Shown: piece by piece, positions 5,995-10,895 of the stretch | Position numbering within the stretch: position 1 is the first letter of the stretch | Layout: every line of letters starts with the position of its first letter | Source: Gemmatimonadota bacterium | Lineage (GTDB): Bacteria; Gemmatimonadota; Gemmatimonadetes; Gemmatimonadales; Gemmatimonadaceae | Assembly (NCBI GenBank): GCA_016794735.1 | Contig: JAEUJK010000230.1 | Span: 1-10,895, forward strand | Length of the DNA: 10,895 nt | Reading direction: 5' to 3' | Notes under the pieces: generated by a model | What the model was told of the DNA's origin: nothing | Databases searched by the model: none | The model's input: the letters and a program-made list of their open reading frames with translations, nothing else | Translations under genes and position numbers: made by a program

Positions 5995-7668
5995 CTACAT
6001 CGCCGCCTTGCGTTCGTACACCGCCTTCCCGCCCACCCACGTGGAGAGCACGCGTGTCCGCAGCACGAGCTCCGCGGGCACCTGCATGATGTCCTGGTCG
6101 AGGATCACGAAGTCGGCGAGCTTACCGGGTTCGAGTGACCCGACCTCCTTCTCCATGAAGCCGGCCCACGCGGCCCAGATGGTCATGGACTTGAGGGCTT
6201 CCTCGCGCGTCATGGCTTCCTGCGGCAGCCACCCGCCGACGGGCCAGTTCTTGCCATCCTGCCGCGAGAAGGCGGCGTGGAACGAGATGAGCGGGTTGAC
6301 CATCTCCACGGGAAAGTCGCTGCCGTTCGCGATGATCACGCCGGTGTTGAGCAGCGAACGCCAGGCATAGGAACCGAGCAATCGTCCCTGGCCGAGCCGG
6401 TTGCCGGCCCAGTACATGTCGCTGGTCTGGTGGCTCGACTGCATGGCCGGGATCACGCCTAACTGTGCGAAGCGGGGAATGTCCTCGGAGTGGATGATCT
6501 GGGCGTGCTCGATGCGAAAGCGGTGGTCGCCGCTGGGGACGGCGGCGAGGGCCTTCTCGTAGGCGTCGAGCACCATGCGGTTGGCGCGGTCGCCGATGGC
6601 GTGCGTGTTGAGCTGGAAGCCGTTGCGGAGCGCCCGCGTGGCGACGTCAGCGAGGCGTTCCGGGGCGACCCGAACGAGCCCGGTGGTCTTGGGATCGTCG
6701 GCGTACGGCTCGAGCAGCGCAGCACCGCGCGAGCCCAGGGCGCCATCCGCGTACGCCTTGATGGCGGTGATCCAGAGCTTGCCGTTGTACAGGCCGCGCT
6801 GCGGCCCGCGGCGGAAGAAGGTGGCGAGCGAGGAGTCGTCCGGCTGGATCATCACGTAGTGCCGGAGCGAATAGTCACCCGTGCGCGCCATCTCCTCGTA
6901 CACGGCGACCTCGCGGCGCGAGACGCCGGCATCGTGCACGCTGGTCAGCCCCCACTTGTTCACTTCGGCGATCGCGGCGCGCGTGGCGGCGCGCAGCTCC
7001 TCGTCCGAGGCCGCGGGGATCTTCGACCCGGCGATGGACATCGCGTCGTCGATGAGGACGCCGGTCGGGGAGCCGTCGGCATTCCGTTCGAGGCGTCCGC
7101 CGCGGGTGTCCTGCGTGGCCGCGGTCACGTTGGCGGCGCGCATGGCGGCGGCGTTCAACAGGGCGGCGTGCCCGTCCACGCGCACGAGATACACCGGGTG
7201 ATTTGGGACGGCCCGGCTCAACGCCTCGTGGGTGGGGAACCGCGTGTCGGCCCAGTCGTTCTGGTCCCAGCCCCGTCCGACGATCCACTGGCCCGGCGGC
7301 GTGTCCTTCGTGCGCGCGGCGACGCGGGCGACGATCTCATCGTAGGAGGTGGTCCCCACAAGGTCGACGGTGCGCAGCGACGACCCCAGGCCGCCGAGGT
7401 GCCCGTGCGCGTCGATCATCCCGGGGATGACCGTGCGGCCGTCGAGGTCGACCACGCGGGTGGCTGCCCCCTTGAAGGTCATCGCCTGTCGCGCCGCTCC
7501 GGTGAAGACGACGCGGCCGTCCTTCACCACCATGGCGTCCACGAACGGGCGGTTCTGGTCCACCGTGTAGATGCGTCCATTGTGGACGATCAGGTCGGCC
7601 GGGGGGGTCTGCGCCTGCAGGGCCGTGGCCAGGCCGAGGAGGGGGAGCAGTCGAGCGGAACGTGGCAT
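5995..7668 (-). CDS. Exported amidohydrolase family 3 protein (YtcJ/AepA-like)
   Basis: A 557-residue metal-dependent hydrolase of the amidohydrolase superfamily (Pfam Amidohydro_3, PF07969), which cleaves C-N bonds in amides, N-acyl amino acids or related small molecules. A signal peptide is clear: MPRSARLLPLLGLATALQA, with likely cleavage before Q20, so the enzyme is periplasmic or secreted. The small N-terminal beta domain starts at IVHNGRIYTVD (about 27-37). Metal-binding H88 and H90 are in IPGMIDAHGH, likely carboxylated K304 in AIKAYADGALGSRG, H356 in NTHAIGDRAN, H388 in RIEHAQ and the catalytic D451 in NGSDFPVE. The C-terminal SLEPGKLADFVILD (about 511-524) is the usual family ending. 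The ATG at 7666-7668 was preferred over a 613-residue form, which would run into the divergent gene and hide the signal peptide. It is the first gene of the - strand run. The exact substrate is unknown. Confidence 0.93.
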   Translation of the reverse strand: MPRSARLLPLLGLATALQAQTPPADLIVHNGRIYTVDQNRPFVDAMVVKDGRVVFTGAARQAMTFKGAATRVVDLDGRTVIPGMIDAHGHLGGLGSSLRTVDLVGTTSYDEIVARVAARTKDTPPGQWIVGRGWDQNDWADTRFPTHEALSRAVPNHPVYLVRVDGHAALLNAAAMRAANVTAATQDTRGGRLERNADGSPTGVLIDDAMSIAGSKIPAASDEELRAATRAAIAEVNKWGLTSVHDAGVSRREVAVYEEMARTGDYSLRHYVMIQPDDSSLATFFRRGPQRGLYNGKLWITAIKAYADGALGSRGAALLEPYADDPKTTGLVRVAPERLADVATRALRNGFQLNTHAIGDRANRMVLDAYEKALAAVPSGDHRFRIEHAQIIHSEDIPRFAQLGVIPAMQSSHQTSDMYWAGNRLGQGRLLGSYAWRSLLNTGVIIANGSDFPVEMVNPLISFHAAFSRQDGKNWPVGGWLPQEAMTREEALKSMTIWAAWAGFMEKEVGSLEPGKLADFVILDQDIMQVPAELVLRTRVLSTWVGGKAVYERKAAM

Positions 7669-7754
7669 GTGGTCGGGGCAGGGGCTGGCCGAAACATGCC
7701 GAAGCGAGGGGCCCGACGCGACGGGGGTGAATGGCGGTACTTTTGCGCACCGCT

Positions 7755-7774
7755 GGCGGCGCGTCCGCGCCGCC
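7755..7774 (+). repeat. GC-rich hairpin in the leader of the 7806 gene
   Basis: GGCGGCGC (7755-7762) pairs perfectly with GCGCCGCC (7767-7774) across the 4-nt spacer GTCC. It lies in the 137-bp divergent gap, about 31 nt upstream of the ATG at 7806. If transcribed with that gene it would be a very stable leader stem; if not, it may simply be an operator-like palindrome or a chance product of GC-rich DNA. A TACTTT at 7738-7743 looks like a -10 box, but no matching -35 is present. The function is not established. Confidence 0.35.
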
Positions 7775-7805
7775 CGCTTCGCGTTCCCGATCCAGTTGCA
7801 TCGCC

Positions 7806-8522
7806 ATGAACACTGAGAGTGTCCGAAAGCCCCCATCGTGGATCGAGCACCTGGGGACCGCGCTGACGGTCGGCTACCTCGTCCTGGTGGCCATCGGGAT
7901 GTTTCACAGCGTCCTCGGGTACCGCCACTTCGGGGTCAACATCCTGGACTACGCGGAAGCGAGTGACTTCCTGCTCGCGCCGTTTCGCGATCCGATGGTG
8001 CTGGTCGTGACGGTCCTGCCTGCGGTGCTCGCCTGGGGCTACCTGGCGGCTGGGGAGCGGTGGAGCCGTCGACTCGCGGAGCGCCGTCGTGCCGAGGGGA
8101 AGCCGCGCGGCTGGTGGGAGTCGAGTGAGGCGATGCAAGCCCGGCTGGAGTCGCTGGCGCCGCTGCTGCGCTTTGGTCTCGCCCTGTTCTGGGTGTTCGT
8201 TTCGGCGAGCACGTACCAGCGCCTCGTGGCGTACTGGGCGATGCGTGGCGAGGGGACCAACGTGACGGTGGAGCTCGGGAACGGTGCCACGGAGCGGGGG
8301 ACGCCCACGCGCCCGCTGGTGCTGGTGGGGGCGACGAGTCGCTACCTCTTCCTCTTCCGCACGGAGAGCTGGGAGACGGTGGTGGTGCCAACGGAGAACG
8401 TGCAGCGGATCATCCCGCAGGGCACCTTGCCCGAGGACAGCCAGAAGCGCCGGGAGCGTTCGTGGCAGCGCCTGGACCGTGGGGGGCCGGCCGCCTCGCC
8501 GACACCCCCCGGTTCCCGTTAG
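7806..8522 (+). CDS. Membrane protein of unknown function, three predicted helices
   Basis: I do not recognise the family by name. From the ATG at 7806 it has 238 residues. Hydrophobic segments lie at about 18-38 (LTVGYLVLVAIGMFHSVLG), 61-83 (MVLVVTVLPAVLAWGYLAAG) and 122-142 (FGLALFWVFVSASTY). Between the first two is the motif HFGVNILDYAEASDFLLAPF, where short amphipathic helices are likely. A basic cytoplasm-like loop (RRLAERRRAEGKPRGW) follows helix 2. The last 95 residues form a beta-rich soluble tail including TRPLVLVGATSRYLFLF, then a charged Pro/Gly-rich end. The basic loop suggests, by the positive-inside rule, that the tail faces the periplasm. A start at 7731 would add 25 residues of poor character. 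The stop TAG lies inside CGTTAGG and touches a terminator-like hairpin. It stands alone between divergent and convergent neighbours. Confidence 0.75.
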   Translation: MNTESVRKPPSWIEHLGTALTVGYLVLVAIGMFHSVLGYRHFGVNILDYAEASDFLLAPFRDPMVLVVTVLPAVLAWGYLAAGERWSRRLAERRRAEGKPRGWWESSEAMQARLESLAPLLRFGLALFWVFVSASTYQRLVAYWAMRGEGTNVTVELGNGATERGTPTRPLVLVGATSRYLFLFRTESWETVVVPTENVQRIIPQGTLPEDSQKRRERSWQRLDRGGPAASPTPPGSR

Positions 8523-8556
8523 GCGTCGACAACCGCCTGACAGCGGGCCGACGCCT
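8521..8556. terminator. Two-part hairpin between convergent genes, likely bidirectional terminator
   Basis: AGGCGTCG (8521-8528) is exactly complementary to CGACGCCT (8549-8556). Nested inside is CCGC (8533-8536) with GCGG (8543-8546), leaving a 6-nt loop. The outer arm begins in the last two bases of the TAG of the membrane-protein gene, and the other side ends 14 nt before the stop of the opposing DUF4349 gene. No T-run is present. Its position in a 47-bp convergent gap makes a shared terminator the best explanation. Confidence 0.6.
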
Positions 8557-8569
8557 CCTCGGGGGCACT

Positions 8570-9481
8570 TCAGGTCGTGGGCCGATTCCGCCGCCCGAAG
8601 AAGCGCCAGGCCAGGGCCAGCACGATCACGACCGGCACCACCACGCCGAGCGAGCTGATCACCCACGCGACCAGGCCCACGAAGTTGCGCCACATGTTCC
8701 GGAACGCCTCGGCGATCACGTTCGTCCCGGGATTCGGGCTCACCAGCGGCGCCGGTTCGTGCACCGTGACGCTCAACGTGCTCGTCGACACGCGCGAGCG
8801 CAGGAAGCGCAGGCGACCTTCGTATCGCTCGATCTCCTCGCGCACGCGCGCGAGCTCACGCTCCACCGCGAGCACGTCCTCGAGCTTGCCCGCACGCGTC
8901 GCGAGGAGGTTCACGATGCGCTCCTCGAGCCGCTTGGCGTTGGCCACGCGCGCGCTCACGTCCACGAACTCCTCGCCCACGTCCTCGGCGGTGGTGTTGC
9001 TCTGCTCCACCTTGCCGATCGGCGCGACGCCACCGAGCGCCTCATCGAAGCGCGACGACGGGATCTTCATCTCGAGCGTCGCGCTGCGGACGGCGTATTC
9101 CCCCGTGCTGGTGGAGACGTTGCCCACGTACCCGCCAAGGCTCGCCGCGAGCTTGCGCACGGCGTCGATCGCCAGCTCGAGCGAGTCGACCTGAATGACG
9201 ACGTTGCCGTTGCGAATGATCATGTTCGGGGCGGCCGAGTCCTGCCCGCGCATCGGGGGCAGCTGCGAACCCGGCGCCGCAGGGACCGGCGCCGCGACCA
9301 TCTCGGCGGGTGCGGCCATGCGACCGGCCACCGCGGGGCCGGCGTCGGCGGACACCTTCGAGTACTCCTCGCTCGTGGCCGGCGCGTTGTTGGCCCCGCC
9401 GGAGCATGCCAGGGCGAGCGCGGCGAGCAACACACCGGCAAAGGTGGTCAGGGAACGGGACGCACGGGACAGGCCGAACAT
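8570..9481 (-). CDS. DUF4349 domain lipoprotein with C-terminal membrane helix
   Basis: A 303-residue protein matching the layout of DUF4349 (PF14257) proteins, whose biochemical role is not defined. A hydrophobic N-terminus ends in ALAC-S (Cys26), a relaxed lipobox, so it is probably a lipoprotein. Residues 30-85 are an Ala/Pro-rich tether. The core (about 87-245) starts with MIIRNGNVVIQVDSLELAID, continues with GGYVGN and the LEMKIPSSRFDEAL strand-helix unit, then a likely coiled coil (about 178-230, including ERELARVREEIERYEGRL) and TSTLSVTVHEP. A single membrane helix lies at about 270-292, followed by basic FFGRRNR. Both ends would then be membrane-attached with the core in the periplasm. 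The ATG at 9479-9481 was chosen because GGAG lies 8 nt upstream and the signal sequence starts there. A longer form from 9544 lacks support. It diverges from the M61 gene. Confidence 0.87.
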   Translation of the reverse strand: MFGLSRASRSLTTFAGVLLAALALACSGGANNAPATSEEYSKVSADAGPAVAGRMAAPAEMVAAPVPAAPGSQLPPMRGQDSAAPNMIIRNGNVVIQVDSLELAIDAVRKLAASLGGYVGNVSTSTGEYAVRSATLEMKIPSSRFDEALGGVAPIGKVEQSNTTAEDVGEEFVDVSARVANAKRLEERIVNLLATRAGKLEDVLAVERELARVREEIERYEGRLRFLRSRVSTSTLSVTVHEPAPLVSPNPGTNVIAEAFRNMWRNFVGLVAWVISSLGVVVPVVIVLALAWRFFGRRNRPTT

Positions 9482-9489
9482 GGGATTGG

Positions 9490-9493
9490 CTCC
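9490..9493 (-). promoter_or_regulatory. Shine-Dalgarno site (GGAG) of the DUF4349 gene
   Basis: On the - strand GGAG ends 8 nt before the ATG at 9481, a good distance for ribosome binding, and it decides the start in favour of 9481 over 9544. It is the only clear Shine-Dalgarno site among the nine gene starts visible in the window. Confidence 0.65.
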
Positions 9494-9615
9494 ACTAGGA
9501 GGCTGGTGACACCATGGAGACGCCACCGGTCGGGAAACTTGCACATCCGGGCGTTGGTGGGGACCCCTTACGTTGGAGTGTCAGATCGACGATGCCCCGA
9601 CGTGACCGCCTTCCC

Positions 9616-10895
9616 ATGACGAAACTCCTTGCCGCGCTGGTCGTTGGGCTCGCCAGCGCCGCGGTGGCGCAGCCGGTCGCTGGCCCACGGTACGACGTCA
9701 CCTTCACGCGCGCCCAGGCGGCGCGGCGCACCCTGCATGTCGAGGCGCGCTTCACCTCGGACGGCACGGCACCGGTGGTCGTGAGCCTCCCGGCGTGGAC
9801 GCCCGGTGCGTACGAGTTGAGCTGGTATGCCCGGAATGTCACGGGCTTCGCGGCGACGTCGGCGGGGAGCGCGCTGCGCTGGGAGAAGGTGGACCACGAC
9901 ACGTGGCGCATCCAGCCGAACGGCGCGCGCGAGGTGACCATCGCCTTTGACTACCGGGCGGACTCGCTCGACAACGCGATGTCGTGGGCGCGCGACGACT
10001 TCGCGTTCTTCAACGGGACGAACGTGCTGCTCCATCGCGAGGGGACGTCGATGGCCACGCCGGCGTCGCTCGTGATCCACACCGAGCCGGAGTGGCAGGT
10101 GGCCACCGGGATGCGCCGCGGCACCGCGCGTGGGGAATACGTGGCCGCGGACTATCACGAGCTGGTCGACATGCCTTTCTTCGTTGGGGCATTCGACCTC
10201 GACTCGATGCGGATCGCCGACCGGTGGGTGCGATTGGCGACGTACCCGCGCGGCAAGCTGGCCGGGGACGATCGGCGCACGTTGTGGGACCAGGTGGCGC
10301 GCACGATCCCGCCGATGGTCGCGGTGTTCGGCGACCAGCCGTACACCGACTACACCAACCTGCTGGTCTTCGACGAGGGCACCGATGGTGGCAGTGCCCT
10401 CGAGCACTCCAACTCGCACCTCGGCATCTACACCCCGTTCATCATCGGGAACCCGGCGCTGCCCTCGATTACGGCCCACGAGATCTTCCACTTGTGGAAC
10501 GTGAAGCGTATGCGACCCGGCGAGATGTGGCCCTATCGCTACGACGTGGCGCAGCCGACCACGCTGTTGTGGGTGAGCGAGGGGATCACCGATTACTACG
10601 CCGACATCGCCCAGCTGCGTGGCGGCGTGCTGGATTCGCTGGAATTCCTCGACGTGGTGCGCGGCAAGATGGAGGAGGTGGAGGTCGTGCCGCCGGTCGC
10701 CCTCGCCGACGCGTCCCTCTCCACCTGGATCCACCCGGTGGACGGGACGGCCTACATCTACTATCCCAAGGGCTCCCTCGTGGGCCTGCTGCTCGACATC
10801 CTCATTCGCGACGCGAGCAACAACGCGGCGGGGCTCGACCAGGTGATGCGCGAGGTGTACGACCTGAGCTTCAAGCGGGGGCGCGGGTTCAGTGC
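9616..10895 (+). CDS. M61 family metallopeptidase (glycyl aminopeptidase-like), 5' part
   Basis: The gene starts at the ATG at 9616 and is still open at the right edge, giving the first 426 codons of a protein that is usually about 600 residues. A signal peptide is clear: MTKLLAALVVGLASAAVA, with likely cleavage before Q19, so it is exported. The N-terminal beta domain includes SLPAWTPGAYELSWYARNV, typical of M61. The gluzincin core carries HEIFH (H288, E289, H292) within HEIFHLWNVKRMRP, and the third zinc ligand E322 lies in WVSEGITDYY. A PDZ-like C-terminal domain, common in this family, would lie beyond the window. M61 enzymes release N-terminal small residues, especially glycine, from peptides. 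No Shine-Dalgarno sequence is visible. It diverges from the DUF4349 gene across 134 bp in which I see no convincing promoter. The family is certain; the exact specificity is not. Confidence 0.93.
   Translation, partial: MTKLLAALVVGLASAAVAQPVAGPRYDVTFTRAQAARRTLHVEARFTSDGTAPVVVSLPAWTPGAYELSWYARNVTGFAATSAGSALRWEKVDHDTWRIQPNGAREVTIAFDYRADSLDNAMSWARDDFAFFNGTNVLLHREGTSMATPASLVIHTEPEWQVATGMRRGTARGEYVAADYHELVDMPFFVGAFDLDSMRIADRWVRLATYPRGKLAGDDRRTLWDQVARTIPPMVAVFGDQPYTDYTNLLVFDEGTDGGSALEHSNSHLGIYTPFIIGNPALPSITAHEIFHLWNVKRMRPGEMWPYRYDVAQPTTLLWVSEGITDYYADIAQLRGGVLDSLEFLDVVRGKMEEVEVVPPVALADASLSTWIHPVDGTAYIYYPKGSLVGLLLDILIRDASNNAAGLDQVMREVYDLSFKRGRGFS

Noticed and set aside
5981..6040. 20-residue N-terminal extension of the four-helix protein
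   Set aside because: It overlaps the end of the amidohydrolase and has no conserved character; hydrophobicity starts right after the ATG at 5980.
6490..7809. 439-codon + strand open frame opposite the amidohydrolase
   Set aside because: It mirrors a complete amidohydrolase with signal peptide and metal ligands, and would overlap the start of the 7806 gene.
7669..7836. 56-residue N-terminal extension of the amidohydrolase
   Set aside because: It would bury the signal peptide and overlap the divergent gene at 7806.
9482..9544. 21-residue N-terminal extension of the DUF4349 protein
   Set aside because: GGAG at proper spacing and the signal sequence both point to the ATG at 9481.
9540..9574. 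Possible promoter TTGCAC ... TACGTT upstream of the M61 gene
   Set aside because: The spacer is 23 bp, too long for a sigma-70-type promoter, and both boxes are poor matches.
8462..9619. 385-codon + strand open frame opposite the DUF4349 gene
   Set aside because: It is Arg/His-rich, has no domain, and runs across the hairpin between genes. The - strand frame has a good start, a Shine-Dalgarno site and the DUF4349 layout.
1..10895. A defence island, prophage, insertion sequence or CRISPR array
   Set aside because: No nuclease, toxin, transposase, integrase, phage structural gene, direct-repeat array or tRNA-linked attachment site could be found on either strand.

Overview
The window is very GC-rich, densely coding chromosomal DNA. 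The mix of genes fits a Gemmatimonadota-like bacterium: a class IV-type histone-deacetylase-fold enzyme, a HEAT-repeat protein, a lipoprotein serine hydrolase, M42 and M61 peptidases, an exported amidohydrolase and a DUF4349 lipoprotein. The taxon is an inference from general character, not from a marker gene. I see no rRNA, tRNA, CRISPR array, insertion sequence, integrase, phage gene or other sign of a mobile island. It reads as ordinary chromosome with several poorly known membrane proteins.

Layout, left to right. (1) The 3' end of a + strand gene for a beta-sandwich-like protein (1-267) converges on a - strand histone-deacetylase family gene (321-1238), with a 10-bp perfect hairpin between them. 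(2) A 101-bp divergent gap leads to a + strand HEAT-repeat protein (1340-2968). Its end overlaps by 17 bp the end of a run of four - strand genes. In transcription order these are an exported amidohydrolase (7668-5995), a four-helix membrane protein (5980-5609), an M42 aminopeptidase (5461-4394) and a beta-lactamase-family lipoprotein (4370-2952). (3) A 137-bp divergent gap leads to a + strand membrane protein of unknown function (7806-8522), which converges through another hairpin on a - strand DUF4349 lipoprotein (9481-8570). (4) A 134-bp divergent gap leads to the 5' part of an M61 peptidase (9616 to the window edge).

How the genes may work together: the four - strand genes could be co-transcribed, although a 147-bp gap splits them into two tight pairs. 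Three of the four, together with M61 on the right, are hydrolases with intact catalytic motifs. Two of those three in the run and the M61 carry export signals, while M42 is cytoplasmic. This fits general turnover of peptides and amides, but no defined pathway is evident.

The most unusual signal is compositional. By eye, every CTAA/TTAG tetramer in the window lies inside CCTAAC/GTTAGG. GTTAGG is always on the strand of the gene it belongs to. The only in-frame TTA leucine codons are three TTA-GGC pairs. Three of the six copies lie at gene ends beside hairpins. I found no convincing new defence or mobile system.
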